This document shows, in pieces, positions 33,804 to 43,281 of a DNA stretch of 64,000 nucleotides (its first letter is position 1; each line of letters starts with the position of its first letter). Under the pieces are notes generated by a model, which was not told where the DNA came from, searched no databases, and was given only the letters and a program-made list of their open reading frames with translations. The translations under genes were made by a program, and so were the position numbers. The stretch covers positions 1 to 64,000 of the forward strand of contig NZ_FOLS01000006.1 in NCBI RefSeq assembly GCF_900112375.1, written 5' to 3'. Source of the DNA: Pseudomonas citronellolis (GTDB taxonomy: Bacteria; Pseudomonadota; Gammaproteobacteria; Pseudomonadales; Pseudomonadaceae).

Positions 33804-34694
33804 TCAGCCGGCGTGGCGCCCGGCGTAGTCGCGGGCGAACTGCGCGGCGATGCGCCCGGAGCGCGAGCCACGGTGGGTGGCCCAACGGATCGCCTCGGCG
33901 CGGCTGGCCTCGATGTCCTCCTCGCCCAAGCCGTGGGACTGCAGCCAGCGCGCCACCGCCTCCAGGTATTCGTCCTGGCTGAAGGCATAGAAGGAAATCC
34001 ACAGGCCGAAACGTTCGGACAGCGAGACCTTCTCTTCCACCGCCTCGCCCGGGTGCAGCTCGCCGTTCTCGCCGCGGGAGAAGGCCAGGTTGTCGGCAGC
34101 GCGCTCGGCCAGCAGGTGGCGGCGGTTGGAGGTGGCGTAGATCAGCACGTTGCCGGCCTGCCCCGCCACCGAGCCGTCGAGCACCGTCTTCAGGCCCTTG
34201 TAGCCGGTCTCGCCGTCCTCGAAGGAGAGGTCGTCGCAGAACAGGATGAAGCGCTCCGGGCGCTGGCGGACCAGCTCGATGATCTGCGGCAGGTCGCCCA
34301 GGTGCTCCTTGTCCACCTCGATCAGGCGCAGGCCCTCGGCGTGGAAGGCGTGCAGGCAGGCCTTCACCAGCGAGCTCTTGCCGGTGCCGCGGGCGCCGGT
34401 GAGCAGCACGTTGTTGGCCGGGCGGCCCTGGACGAACTGGCGGGTGTTGCGCTCGATCAGCGCCTTCTGCCGCTCGACGTTGCGCAGGTCGTCGAAGGCG
34501 ATCAGCGCCGGCTCGCGCACCGGCGTCAGCTGCGCCTGGGCCACCCCGGCGTGGGGGCGGTATTCCCAGAGGTAGGCGATCACTCCCGGCTGCAGCGCCT
34601 GGGCCGGCTGCGGCGGCAGGTTGCGCTGCAGCAGGTCGGCGATGCGGGTGAGCTGTTCGGTGAGCGGTTGCAGGGCACTGGCGAAATCGGACAT
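33804..34694 (-). CDS. DUF815-family AAA ATPase
   Basis: 296 residues from ATG 34694 (MSDFASALQPLTEQLTRIADLLQRNLPPQPAQ). Walker A GARGTGKSS at about 98-106, Walker B FILFCDDLSFED at about 150, and sensor region VLIYATSNRRHLL. The YLWEYRPHAGVAQ and GLWISFYAFSQDEYLEAVARWL segments are conserved in the DUF815 family of ATPases of unknown substrate. It is divergent from the AraC-type gene at 34776. Function unknown beyond ATP-dependent remodelling by fold. Confidence 0.9.
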   Translation of the reverse strand: MSDFASALQPLTEQLTRIADLLQRNLPPQPAQALQPGVIAYLWEYRPHAGVAQAQLTPVREPALIAFDDLRNVERQKALIERNTRQFVQGRPANNVLLTGARGTGKSSLVKACLHAFHAEGLRLIEVDKEHLGDLPQIIELVRQRPERFILFCDDLSFEDGETGYKGLKTVLDGSVAGQAGNVLIYATSNRRHLLAERAADNLAFSRGENGELHPGEAVEEKVSLSERFGLWISFYAFSQDEYLEAVARWLQSHGLGEEDIEASRAEAIRWATHRGSRSGRIAAQFARDYAGRHAG

Positions 34695-34775
34695 GGGAAA
34701 AACCGGGCGCGAGGGGATTGGCGAGCATGCTAGTAACGGGCGAGACTGGCCGTCTAACGCAAAACGGGCGATGAA

Positions 34776-35582
34776 ATGCGAGAAGCGGACATTCCCTCCA
34801 TCCACGGCGACCAGCACGCCACCGGCCCGGTGACCGCCGTCGCCCTGGACTACGCCGACGGCCACCAGGTGCCCAGCCACAGCCACCAGCGCGCGCAACT
34901 GCTCTATGCGGTGCGCGGGGTGCTGGTGGTGGGCACTGCCGGCGGCCTCTGGGTGGTGCCGGACAACCGCGGCCTGTGGATTCCCGCCGGCGTCGAGCAC
35001 TGGACGCGGATGGTCGGCGAAGTACGCGTGCGCACCCTCTACATCGAGCCGGACAGCGCGCCGCACCTGCCCACCGCATGCACGGTGCTGGCCATCTCGC
35101 CGCTGCTGCGCGAGCTGATCCTGGCCGCCGTCGGCATCGCCGGCGAGGTCCCGGCGGACAGCCGCGACGGCCGCGTGCTGCGCCTGCTGCTCGACGAGTT
35201 GACCAGCGAGCCGGCGCTGCCCCTGCACCTGCCGCTGCCCAACGAGCCGCGCCTGCGCCGGCTGTGCCGGGACATGGGCCTGGACGCCGGGCTCCAGGAC
35301 TGGGCCGCGCGGGCCAAGGTCGACGCCAAGACGGTGCGCCGCTGGTTCCTGCGCGACACCGGGCTGACCTTCGGCCAGTGGCGCCAGCAGGCCCGGCTGC
35401 TGCGCGCCCTGGAGCTGCTGGGCAGCGGCGTCAGCGTGCTGGAGGCGGCGCTGGAGGTCGGCTACTCCACGCCCAGCGCCTTCAGCGCCATGTTCAGCCG
35501 CCAGTTCGGCCGCCCGCCCAGCGACTTCCTGCGCCCGCCGCGGGAAACCTCCGGCAACAGGCCGCGCTCGTCGGGGAATTGA
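34776..35582 (+). CDS. AraC-family regulator with cupin N-domain
   Basis: 268 residues. The N-terminal cupin reads VPSHSHQRAQLLYAVRGVLVV and GLWIPAGVEHWTRM; the C-terminal AraC helix pair LQDWAARAKVDAKTVRRWFLRDTGLTFGQWRQQARLLRALELL and VSVLEAALEVGYSTPSAFSAMFSRQFGRPPSDFL. The first helix-turn-helix is a looser match, and the overall plan is of the AraC group with an N-terminal ligand cupin. It precedes asrA by 55 nt on the same strand, and diverges from the DUF815 gene, either of which could be its target. Confidence 0.92.
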   Translation: MREADIPSIHGDQHATGPVTAVALDYADGHQVPSHSHQRAQLLYAVRGVLVVGTAGGLWVVPDNRGLWIPAGVEHWTRMVGEVRVRTLYIEPDSAPHLPTACTVLAISPLLRELILAAVGIAGEVPADSRDGRVLRLLLDELTSEPALPLHLPLPNEPRLRRLCRDMGLDAGLQDWAARAKVDAKTVRRWFLRDTGLTFGQWRQQARLLRALELLGSGVSVLEAALEVGYSTPSAFSAMFSRQFGRPPSDFLRPPRETSGNRPRSSGN

Positions 35583-35637
35583 AAGTCGCGGGCCGATTCC
35601 CCATCTAGACTGTCATGTTCAATCAGTCAGGTGCCTC

Positions 35638-38037
35638 ATGAGCGACCAAGACGAGATTCACGATATCCACAGCGCCGAGGAGGTCACCGGGACCGGCCTG
35701 GTGCTGCCCGGCCAGAAGCTGCCGACCACCGTCTACGTCATCCCGATCCACAACCGCCCGTTCTTCCCCGCGCAGGTGCTGCCGGTGATCGTCAACGAAG
35801 AACCCTGGGCGGAAACCCTGGAGCTGGTGGCCAAGACCGACCACCACTGCCTGGCGCTGTTCTTCATGGACAACCCGCCGGACGACCCGCGCCACTTCGA
35901 CCCGGACAGCCTGCCCGAGCACGGCACCCTGGTGCGCGTGCACCACGCCAGCCGCGAAGGCGGCAAGCTGCAGTTCGTCGCCCAGGGCCTGTCGCGGGTG
36001 CGCATCCGCGGCTGGATCAAGCGCCACCGCCCGCCGTTCCTGGTCGAGGTGGACTACCCGCACACGCCCAGCGACTCCAGCGACGAGGTCAAGGCCTACG
36101 GCATGGCGCTGATCAATGCGATCAAGGAGCTGCTGCCGCTCAACCCGCTGTACAGCGAGGAGCTGAAGAACTACCTGAACCGCTTCAACCCCAACGACCC
36201 CTCGCCGCTCACCGACTTCGCCGCGGCCCTGACCACCGCGCCCGGCAACGAGCTGCAGGAGGTGCTGGACACGGTGCCGATGCTCAAGCGCATGGAGAAG
36301 GTCCTGCCGCTGCTGCGCAAGGAGGTGGAAGTCGCGCGCCTGCAGAAGGAGCTGTCAGCCGAGGTCAACCGCAAGATCGGCGAGCGCCAGCGCGAGTTCT
36401 TCCTCAAGGAGCAGCTCAAGACCATCCAGCAGGAGCTGGGCATCACCAAGGACGACAGGAGCGCCGACGCCGACGAGTTCCGCGCCCGCCTGGAAGGCAA
36501 GATCCTCCCCGAGCAGGCGAAGAAGCGCATCGACGAGGAGCTGAACAAGCTGTCGATCCTGGAGACCGGCTCGCCGGAATACGCGGTCACCCGCAACTAC
36601 CTGGACTGGGCCACCGCGGTGCCCTGGGGCGTGCTGGGCAAGGACAAGCTCAGCCTGCCCCATGCGCGCAAGGTGCTGGACAAGCACCACGCCGGCCTCG
36701 ACGACGTCAAGGACCGCATCCTCGAATTCCTCGCCGTGGGCGCCTTCAAGGGCGAGATCGCCGGCTCCATCGTGCTGCTGGTGGGCCCGCCCGGGGTGGG
36801 CAAGACCAGCATCGGCAAGTCCATCGCCGAGAGCCTCGGCCGGCCGTTCTACCGCTTCAGCGTCGGCGGCATGCGCGACGAGGCGGAGATCAAGGGCCAC
36901 CGCCGCACCTACATCGGCGCCCTGCCGGGCAAGCTGGTGCAGGCGCTGAAGGACGTCGAGGTGATGAACCCGGTGATCATGCTCGACGAGATCGACAAGC
37001 TCGGCGCCAGCTACCAGGGCGACCCGGCCTCGGCGCTGCTGGAGACGCTGGACCCGGAACAGAACGTGGAATTCCTCGACCACTACCTGGACCTGCGCCT
37101 GGACCTGTCCAAGGTGCTGTTCGTCTGCACGGCGAATACCCTGGACTCCATCCCCGGGCCGCTGCTCGACCGCATGGAGGTCATCCGCCTGTCCGGCTAC
37201 ATCGCCGAGGAGAAGCTGGCCATCGCCAAGCGCCACCTGTGGCCCAAGCAGCTGGAGAAGGCCGGGGTGCCGAAGGAGCGGCTGTCGATCAACGACGCCG
37301 CCCTGCGCGCGGTGATCGAGGGCTACGCCCGCGAGGCCGGGGTGCGGCAGCTGGAGAAACAGCTCGGCAAGCTGGTGCGCAAGGCCGTGGTCAAGCTGCT
37401 GGAAGACCCCGAGGCCAAGCTGAAGATCGGCGCCAAGGACCTGGAGAGCTACCTCGGCATGCCAGTGTTCCGCACCGAGCAGCTGCTCTCCGGCATCGGC
37501 GTCATCACCGGCCTGGCCTGGACCAGCATGGGCGGCGCCACCCTGCCCATCGAGGCGACGCGCATCCACACGCTGAACCGCGGCTTCAAGCTGACCGGGC
37601 AACTGGGTGACGTGATGAAGGAGTCGGCGGAAATCGCCTACAGCTACATCACCGCCAACCTGAAGAAGTACGGCGGCGACGCCAACTTCTTCGACCAGGC
37701 CTTCGTCCACCTGCACGTGCCCGAGGGCGCCACGCCCAAGGACGGCCCCAGCGCCGGCGTGACCATGGCCAGCGCGCTGCTGTCCCTGGCGCGCAACCAG
37801 GCGCCGAAGAAGGGCGTGGCGATGACCGGCGAGCTGACCCTCACCGGCCAGGTGCTGCCCATCGGCGGGGTGCGCGAAAAGGTGATCGCGGCGCGCCGGC
37901 AGAAGATCCACGAACTGATCCTGCCCGAAGCCAACCGCGGCGACTTCGAGGAATTGCCGGACTACCTCAAGGAAGACCTGACGGTGCACTTCGCCAAGCG
38001 CTACAGCGACGTGGCCAAGGTGCTGTTCCCGGCCTGA
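35638..38037 (+). CDS. asrA: Lon-type ATP-dependent protease AsrA
   Basis: 799 residues: N-terminal LON substrate-binding domain (about 25-230), a coiled-coil/helical segment, AAA+ ATPase with Walker A GPPGVGKTS (about 384) and Walker B VIMLDEIDKLG, and a C-terminal Ser-Lys protease domain. The catalytic dyad is Ser705 (DGPSAGV) and Lys748 (REKVIAARR), 43 residues apart as in E. coli Lon (679/722). It is a Lon paralogue; in P. aeruginosa PA0779/AsrA promotes the aminoglycoside-induced stress response, and its neighbour there is also icp. ATG 35638 follows CAGGTGCCTC. The LON N-terminal domain is longer than in housekeeping Lon. Confidence 0.94.
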   Translation: MSDQDEIHDIHSAEEVTGTGLVLPGQKLPTTVYVIPIHNRPFFPAQVLPVIVNEEPWAETLELVAKTDHHCLALFFMDNPPDDPRHFDPDSLPEHGTLVRVHHASREGGKLQFVAQGLSRVRIRGWIKRHRPPFLVEVDYPHTPSDSSDEVKAYGMALINAIKELLPLNPLYSEELKNYLNRFNPNDPSPLTDFAAALTTAPGNELQEVLDTVPMLKRMEKVLPLLRKEVEVARLQKELSAEVNRKIGERQREFFLKEQLKTIQQELGITKDDRSADADEFRARLEGKILPEQAKKRIDEELNKLSILETGSPEYAVTRNYLDWATAVPWGVLGKDKLSLPHARKVLDKHHAGLDDVKDRILEFLAVGAFKGEIAGSIVLLVGPPGVGKTSIGKSIAESLGRPFYRFSVGGMRDEAEIKGHRRTYIGALPGKLVQALKDVEVMNPVIMLDEIDKLGASYQGDPASALLETLDPEQNVEFLDHYLDLRLDLSKVLFVCTANTLDSIPGPLLDRMEVIRLSGYIAEEKLAIAKRHLWPKQLEKAGVPKERLSINDAALRAVIEGYAREAGVRQLEKQLGKLVRKAVVKLLEDPEAKLKIGAKDLESYLGMPVFRTEQLLSGIGVITGLAWTSMGGATLPIEATRIHTLNRGFKLTGQLGDVMKESAEIAYSYITANLKKYGGDANFFDQAFVHLHVPEGATPKDGPSAGVTMASALLSLARNQAPKKGVAMTGELTLTGQVLPIGGVREKVIAARRQKIHELILPEANRGDFEELPDYLKEDLTVHFAKRYSDVAKVLFPA

Positions 38038-38055
38038 GGGCATAGGCATCCACCT

Positions 38056-38441
38056 GTAGGAGCAGGCCCTGCCTGCGAATCGCGCGCAGGGCGCGCTCCT
38101 ACAGGTTGCCCCGAGGCACGGCATCCCCCCGTAGGAGCGGACCTTGTCCGCGATAGCCGGACGTCCCGGCGCGATTCGCGGATGAGATCCGCTCCTACGC
38201 CGCGCCACCTACACCATTCCCATGTAGGAGCGCGCCCTGCGCGCGAATCGCGGGCAGGGCCCGCTCCTACAGGTTGCCCGAAGGTATGGCATTCCCCCGT
38301 AGGAGCGGACCTTGTCCGCGATAGCCGGCCATCCCGACACGAGCTGCAGGCTGACACGGCTTCTCGTAGGAGCGAGCTTGCTCGCGAACAGACTCCGCTG
38401 CGGGGCATCAGGTTCGCGAGCAAGCTCGCTCCTACGAAGAG
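38056..38441. repeat. Tandem REPIN array between asrA and icp
   Basis: The 499-nt gap 38038-38536 has no gene except the icp promoter at its right. Repeats: a unit of about 168 nt, starting with GTAGGAGCAGGCCCTGCCTG (38056), occurs twice in tandem (second copy from 38224). Each contains a pair GTAGGAGC...GCTCCTAC, then ACAGGTTGCC and CGTAGGAGCGGACCTTGTCC. It ends with the inverted pair GTAGGAGCGAGCTTGCTCGC (38367) / GCGAGCAAGCTCGCTCCTAC (38415-38434). Confidence 0.85.
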
Positions 38442-38536
38442 CATCTCACCCATGCCGCTCCTTGGGGACGTATGGCCCCACCGCGCCGGACCTTTGCGAT
38501 ATCCTCCCGCCTGTCCGGACCGTCCGAGGAGTCGTC

Positions 38537-38932
38537 ATGCCGTCGCCCCGCCCCCTGCTCGCCCTGCCCCTGCTGTTGCTCGCCGCCTGCGCCAGCCAAC
38601 CCAAGCCCGTGGTCAGCCTGGAAGACGACAAGCCCTGCAAGCCCCTGGAACTGCACCAGGGCCAGGAACTGGTGCTGATGCTGCCGAGCAACCCCACCAC
38701 CGGTTTCCGCTGGGAAGTGCGCAACCCCGCCAGCCACGTGCTGGCCAGCCTGGGCCCGGAGGTCTACAACAACCCCGAGGACAGCGGCCTGGTCGGCAGC
38801 GCCGGCGAGTCCACCTGGCGCTTCCGCGTCACCGCCAGCGGCGAGGACCACCTGCAACTGGCCTACCGCCGCCCCTGGGAGGCCGACGTCGCCCCCGAGC
38901 GCACCTTCGACTGCGCACTCAAGGCGTACTGA
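38537..38932 (+). CDS. icp: Chagasin-type inhibitor of cysteine peptidase, lipoprotein
   Basis: 131 residues from ATG 38537 with GAGGAG upstream. Signal with lipobox LLLAAC (Cys19), so it is a predicted lipoprotein. The I42 inhibitor motifs are present: LPSNPTTGFRW (loop 2), VGSAGESTWRF (loop near GxxG), and YRRPWE (loop 6), the three loops that block papain-family active sites. In P. aeruginosa the same gene lies next to asrA. Its natural target here is unknown; protection from host or self cysteine peptidases is the family role. Confidence 0.94.
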   Translation: MPSPRPLLALPLLLLAACASQPKPVVSLEDDKPCKPLELHQGQELVLMLPSNPTTGFRWEVRNPASHVLASLGPEVYNNPEDSGLVGSAGESTWRFRVTASGEDHLQLAYRRPWEADVAPERTFDCALKAY

Positions 38933-39029
38933 GCGCGGCGCCAAATACCACCCGATCTGACGCCCGCGGCCTGGGGCGGCGGCGATGGCTGCGGCACAGT
39001 CGACGCACCCTGCTGCGGAGAACTGACAG

Positions 39030-39692
39030 ATGCGCTGGCTGCTCCCCCTGGCCGTCCTCGCCGGCCTCGCCTACCTGCTCGGCATCGCCCTCGACCTGCC
39101 CTGGCTGCGCATGCTCTGCAAGCCGCTGCCGATCATCGCCCTGCTCGGCTGGGTGAGCCGCGAACCCGCCACAGCCTACCGCCGCTGGATAGCCCTGGGC
39201 CTGGCGCTGTCGCTGCTCGGCGACGTGCTGCTGGAATGGCCGCTGAATGCCTTCGTGCCCGGCCTGTGCGCCTTCCTCCTCGCTCACCTGGCCTACCTCG
39301 GCGCCTACCTGGGCGAGACGCGGCGCCCCGCGCCATTGGCCCTGGCCTGCGCCGCGGCGCTGGGCGGCGGCCTGTTCCTGCTGCTCGACCGCCAGGGCCT
39401 GGGCCCGCTGCGCCTGCCCATCGCGGCGTACAGCCTGGTGATCGCCTGCATGCTCTGGCGCGCCCTGGCCCGGCTGCCGCAGGCCTCGCCCAGCGCCCGC
39501 CTGGCCGCCGCCGGCGCGCTGCTGTTCGTGATCTCCGACGGCATGATCGGCATCAACCGCTTCGTCTCGCCCTTCGCCGGTTCCGGCTACGCCATCATGC
39601 TCAGCTACTGGCTCGGCCAACTGGGCATCGCCGCCTCGGTTAGTGCGCGCCATACGCCTCTGCCATACTCGCAGGCGAACCCCCTCGCCTGA
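39030..39692 (+). CDS. YhhN/TMEM86-family membrane protein (lysoplasmalogenase-like)
   Basis: 220 residues with eight short hydrophobic helices, beginning MRWLLPLAVLAGLAYLLGIALDLPWLRMLCKPL. Conserved family features: KPLPIIALLGW, LALSLLGDVLLEW (Asp after LG), FLLAHLAYLGAYLG, LFVISDGMIGINRF and YWLGQLGIAAS. The family includes eukaryotic TMEM86 lysoplasmalogenase; bacterial members are uncharacterised. GGAG precedes ATG 39030. It ends 7 nt before the solute-binding gene, so the two are coupled. Confidence 0.88.
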   Translation: MRWLLPLAVLAGLAYLLGIALDLPWLRMLCKPLPIIALLGWVSREPATAYRRWIALGLALSLLGDVLLEWPLNAFVPGLCAFLLAHLAYLGAYLGETRRPAPLALACAAALGGGLFLLLDRQGLGPLRLPIAAYSLVIACMLWRALARLPQASPSARLAAAGALLFVISDGMIGINRFVSPFAGSGYAIMLSYWLGQLGIAASVSARHTPLPYSQANPLA

Positions 39693-39699
39693 GGACGCC

Positions 39700-40449
39700 A
39701 TGCTGCGCTCCACCCTCACCGCCCTGTGCTGCGCGGCAGCCCTGGGCGCCACCGCCGAGCCGCTGCGCCTGGGCGGCGACGACTGGTGCCCCTACCTGTG
39801 CCCGCAGACGCCGGAGAAACCCGGCTACCTGCTCGAAGGCCTGGGCCAGGCCCTGCCCGAGCCGCCGCAGTTCGAGAACCTGCCCTGGTCGCGGGCCCTG
39901 CAGATGGCCCGCGAAGGCCTGATCGACGGGGTGATCGGCGCCTACGCGGAGGAAAGCCAGGGGCTGCTGATCGGCCGCGAGCCCATCGCCTGGGCCGACA
40001 TGCATTTCTACACCCGCGCCGACAGCGACTGGCGCTACCGCGACCCGGCCTCCCTCGACGGGCTCGCCGTCGGCCTGGCGCAGGGCTATTCCTACGGCGA
40101 GCAACTGGACGCCTGGCGCGACCGCAACCTGGACGACCACGAGCGGGTGCAGGTCCTCAGCGGCGAGCGCGTGCTCGAACGCAACCTGCAGAAGCTGCTG
40201 CTCGGCCGCGTCGACGTGGTGGTCGAGGACCGCCGCATCGTCGACCGCTACCTCCAGCGCCAGGGCCTCGCCGGGCAGGTCCGCAGCGCCGGCGAGCTGC
40301 CCAGCCCGCGGCCGATGTACGTGGCCCTGAGCCCGCACCTGAAGGACGCCGACGCACGCCTGGCGCAGCTCGACGAGGGCCTGCGCAGGCTGCGCGAAGG
40401 CGACGCCTGGGCACCGCTGATGCGCGAGTACCTGGTCTCCGTCGACTGA
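39700..40449 (+). CDS. Periplasmic substrate-binding protein, SBP_bac_3 type
   Basis: 249 residues from ATG 39700, with TGAGGA upstream. A short signal peptide (LTALCCAAALGATA) leads to PLRLGGDDWCPYLCPQ, the opening of bacterial solute-binding family 3. NLPWSRALQMAREGLIDGVIGAYAEE and GLAVGLAQGYSYGEQLDAW follow the polar-amino-acid-binding layout. No permease or ATPase is nearby, so it may be an orphan sensor-type binding protein. The YhhN gene directly upstream is the probable co-transcript. Confidence 0.88.
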   Translation: MLRSTLTALCCAAALGATAEPLRLGGDDWCPYLCPQTPEKPGYLLEGLGQALPEPPQFENLPWSRALQMAREGLIDGVIGAYAEESQGLLIGREPIAWADMHFYTRADSDWRYRDPASLDGLAVGLAQGYSYGEQLDAWRDRNLDDHERVQVLSGERVLERNLQKLLLGRVDVVVEDRRIVDRYLQRQGLAGQVRSAGELPSPRPMYVALSPHLKDADARLAQLDEGLRRLREGDAWAPLMREYLVSVD

Positions 40450-40535
40450 CACATTCGCCCTGTAGAAAAGTCCGGCAGGCGCTGCCGTCATCGTCTATAG
40501 ATCAAATACCAGGGAGTATCGAATGGAGAGGTTTC

Positions 40536-41108
40536 ATGCGTGCTGAAGTCCGTTTGCTGGGGATGCTTGGAACCTGTCTGATGCTTGGCGCGTGCGGCAG
40601 CCTGCTGCCCAGCGAGCGCGCCGAAGTGCAGTCCCCCTTCATCGACTACCAGGACGCCGAGCACCGCTACGAACAGGTGGTGCCGGGCCGGACCACGCGC
40701 TCGCAACTGCTCAGCCTGGGCTTCGACCCGCTGACCCAGGGCAACGCCAAGATGCTCTCGTTCATCGACGTGCGCCTGCTCTTCGTGCAGCCGAACATCC
40801 CTATCGACTACCTGCCCGACGGCCTGGTGACCTGCCTGCAGGCCAAGGACCGCTGCATCGGCTATTCCTTCGACTTCAACAAGACCGACAGCCAGCGCAT
40901 CGGCAGCTTCTGGGCCGACATGTTCAACTTCCGCAAGCGCCGCCAGGTCCAGGGCTGGTCGTTCCGCCCGGTGTTCGTGCTGATCGACGACGTGGTGGTG
41001 CACAAGGTCAGCAACGGCGAGCCGAACATCCGCCGCGTGGAAGACAAGAAGAACCCCCTGGGCCCGCTGCAGGGCGCCGGCGAGTACTTCTCCGACAAGC
41101 TCAAGTGA
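40536..41108 (+). CDS. Predicted outer-membrane lipoprotein of unknown function
   Basis: 190 residues from ATG 40536, with GGAGAGG upstream. A lipobox LMLGAC places Cys20 as the lipidated residue. The mature part ([44 protein letters not shown]) has a SmpA/BamE-like '[18 protein letters not shown]' strand-helix, but no full BamE domain. A second Cys pair ([15 protein letters not shown]) is present. No Lol-avoidance Asp follows the Cys (Gly at +2), consistent with outer-membrane sorting. Function unknown. Confidence 0.85.
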   Translation: MRAEVRLLGMLGTCLMLGACGSLLPSERAEVQSPFIDYQDAEHRYEQVVPGRTTRSQLLSLGFDPLTQGNAKMLSFIDVRLLFVQPNIPIDYLPDGLVTCLQAKDRCIGYSFDFNKTDSQRIGSFWADMFNFRKRRQVQGWSFRPVFVLIDDVVVHKVSNGEPNIRRVEDKKNPLGPLQGAGEYFSDKLK

Positions 41109-41224
41109 GGCGCCGGGCTCGTCGCCCGGAGGTTGGGGCGCCGCGCCCCGCTCGGCTACAATGCGCACCCCGGCGTCCGAGACTGGCGCCGGCCGTCCGC
41201 ACCACCGTACCGAGGCCCCACCGC

Positions 41225-41965
41225 GTGAGCGAGTCTGACCGCATCTTCGCCCAACCCCAGGAACACGTCGCCGACTTCACCTTCAACGAGGACGTGGCGC
41301 GCGTCTTCCCGGACATGATCAAGCGCTCGGTGCCGGGCTACCCGACCATCGTCGAGAACATCGGCGTGCTCGGCGCGCGCTTCGCCCAGCCAAACAGCCT
41401 GATCTACGACCTGGGCTGCTCGCTGGGCGCGGTGACCCAGGCGCTGCGCCGCCACGTCCGGGCCGACGGCTGCAAGGTGCTGGGCGTGGACAATTCCGCC
41501 GCCATGCTGGCGCGCTGCCGCGAGTACCTCAGCGCCCAGGACGCCATGTACCAGGAACTGCTGCCGGCGGACCTGCTGGAGGCCGACATCCTGGCCATGG
41601 ACTTCCAGAGCTGCTCGCTGGTGGCCATGAACTTCACCCTGCAGTTCATCGAGCCGGGCAAGCGCCTGGAGTTGCTGCAGCGTATCCGCCAGGCCCTGCT
41701 GCCCGGCGGCGCGCTCATCCTCTCGGAGAAGCTGCGCTTCAGCGATGCCGCCGAGCAGGAACTGCTGAACGAACTGCACCTGGACTTCAAGCGCGCCAAT
41801 GGCTACAGCGAGCTGGAGATCGCCCAGAAGCGCACCGCCATCGAGAACGTGATGCGCCCGGACACCCTGGACGAGCACCGCGAGCGCCTGGCCCGGGCCG
41901 GCTTCTCCAAGGTGGTGCCGTGGTTCCAGTGCCTGAACTTCGCCTCGCTGGTCGCCCTGCCATGA
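41225..41965 (+). CDS. cmoA: Carboxy-S-adenosyl-L-methionine synthase
   Basis: 246 residues from GTG 41225 ([39 protein letters not shown]), the expected CmoA length and N-terminus. SAM-binding motif [18 protein letters not shown] is at about 59, and the family signature [26 protein letters not shown] at about 134. CmoA converts SAM and prephenate to carboxy-SAM for tRNA wobble-uridine 34 cmo5U formation. It overlaps cmoB by 4 nt (ATGA), so the two steps are co-translated. Confidence 0.96.
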   Translation: MSESDRIFAQPQEHVADFTFNEDVARVFPDMIKRSVPGYPTIVENIGVLGARFAQPNSLIYDLGCSLGAVTQALRRHVRADGCKVLGVDNSAAMLARCREYLSAQDAMYQELLPADLLEADILAMDFQSCSLVAMNFTLQFIEPGKRLELLQRIRQALLPGGALILSEKLRFSDAAEQELLNELHLDFKRANGYSELEIAQKRTAIENVMRPDTLDEHRERLARAGFSKVVPWFQCLNFASLVALP

Positions 41966-42930
41966 TCGAACGCTTCGCCCTCGACGGCCTGCGCCGGGAA
42001 CTGGCCGGCACGCCGCTGCAAGCCTGGAGCGAATCCCTCGCCGCGCAGCTCGCGGCCAAGGTGGCGGACGGCCACGGCGACCTGGAGCGCTGGCTGGCCT
42101 CCGTCGACCAGTTGCCCGGATTGCGCGCCGAAAACGTCGAACTGGCCCGCCGCTTCGCCCTGGAAGGCCCTTGCGACGACACCACCCGCACCGAGCTGAA
42201 GACCGCCCTGCAAGGGCTGATCCCCTGGCGCAAGGGCCCCTTCGACGTGTTCGGCGTGCACATCGACACCGAGTGGCGTTCGGACTGGAAATGGGAGCGC
42301 GTCTCGCCGCACCTGGACCTGGCCGGCAAGCGCATCCTCGACGTCGGCTGCGGCAACGGCTACTACCAGTGGCGCATGCTCGGCGCCGGCGCCCGCAGCG
42401 TGGTGGGGGTGGACCCGAACTGGCTGTTCTTCTGCCAGTTCCTGGCGATGAAGCGCTACCTGCCGGAGCTGCCCGCCTGGCACCTGCCGCTCACCCTGGA
42501 GGAGCTGCCGGAGAAGCTGGAAGGCTTCGACAGCGTGTTCTCCATGGGCGTGCTCTACCACCGCCGCTCGCCCATCGACCATCTCTACGCGCTCAAGGAC
42601 TGCCTGCGCCGCGGCGGCGAACTGGTGCTGGAAACCCTGGTGGTGGAAGGCGACGTCACCACCGTGCTGGTGCCGGAGGAGCGCTACGCGCAGATGCGCA
42701 ACGTCTGGTTCCTGCCCTCGGTGGCGGCCCTGGAGCTATGGCTGCGCCGCGCCGGCTTCACGGATGTGCGCTGCGTCGACCAGAGCCGCACCACGGTGGA
42801 GGAACAGCGTTCCACCCAGTGGATGCGCTACCAGTCGCTGCCGGAATTCCTCGACCCGCACGACCCCAGCCGCACCCTCGAAGGCCTGCCGGCGCCGCTG
42901 CGCGCCACCCTGGTGGCGCGCAAGCCATAG
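41962..42930 (+). CDS. cmoB: tRNA U34 carboxymethyltransferase
   Basis: 322 residues. [32 protein letters not shown] is the SAM-fold core at about 122, with the CmoB-specific [15 protein letters not shown] before it and [15 protein letters not shown] after it. It transfers the carboxymethyl group from carboxy-SAM to 5-hydroxyuridine 34 of tRNA. Length and motif order match E. coli CmoB. It is followed by a repeat cluster; pdxJ beyond is convergent. Confidence 0.96.
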   Translation: MIERFALDGLRRELAGTPLQAWSESLAAQLAAKVADGHGDLERWLASVDQLPGLRAENVELARRFALEGPCDDTTRTELKTALQGLIPWRKGPFDVFGVHIDTEWRSDWKWERVSPHLDLAGKRILDVGCGNGYYQWRMLGAGARSVVGVDPNWLFFCQFLAMKRYLPELPAWHLPLTLEELPEKLEGFDSVFSMGVLYHRRSPIDHLYALKDCLRRGGELVLETLVVEGDVTTVLVPEERYAQMRNVWFLPSVAALELWLRRAGFTDVRCVDQSRTTVEEQRSTQWMRYQSLPEFLDPHDPSRTLEGLPAPLRATLVARKP

Positions 42931-42975
42931 GCCTACACACGAATCGCGGGCAGGGGGAATGCCGTGGGTGGGGTT

Positions 42976-43142
42976 ACGTAGGAGCGGATCTCATCCGCGA
43001 ATCGCGCCGGAACCTCCGGCTATCGCGGACAAGGTCCGCTCCTACGGTACGGGCAGGCCCGGCTTCTCGTAGGAGCGAGCTTGCTCGCGAATAAGCCCCG
43101 CTGCGGAGTCTGTTCGCGAGCAAGCTCGCTCCTACGAAGAGC
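42976..43142. repeat. REPIN block between cmoB and pdxJ
   Basis: The 351-nt gap 42931-43281 carries an inverted copy of the asrA-icp repeat: GTAGGAGCGGATCTCATCCG...GGACAAGGTCCGCTCCTAC (42979-43045). A direct copy of the GTAGGAGCGAGCTTGCTCGC / GCGAGCAAGCTCGCTCCTAC pair follows (43070-43136) with matching flanks (CTTCTC...CTACGAAGAGC). Confidence 0.85.
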
Positions 43143-43195
43143 GCCCTGGCGCAGCCGACAAGACGGTTGCTCCCACGACTGGGTGTCCCAGGAAA

Positions 43196-43233
43196 CGTAG
43201 GGCGTATAACCGTTCGCGGTTATACGCCGACAC
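43196..43233. repeat. Perfect hairpin with TTCG loop
   Basis: GGCGTATAACCG / CGGTTATACGCC 12-bp stem with TTCG tetraloop (43201-43228), preceded by CGTAG and followed by ACACACC. Related to the GTAGGGCGCATAAC repeat at 9725. It lies between the convergent cmoB and pdxJ genes and could act as a bidirectional structure. Confidence 0.65.
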
Positions 43234-43281
43234 ACCGCGGCCTCCACCAACGCCGAGGCCACGCCCGGAACCACCTTATGC

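Noticed and set aside
36355-38208. 617-codon minus-strand frame opposite asrA
   Set aside because: Antisense shadow of a complete Lon-type protease; no motif or start signal.
38056-38441. CRISPR array
   Set aside because: The repeats are REP-type with dyad symmetry and unequal spacing; no unique spacers of constant size and no cas genes.
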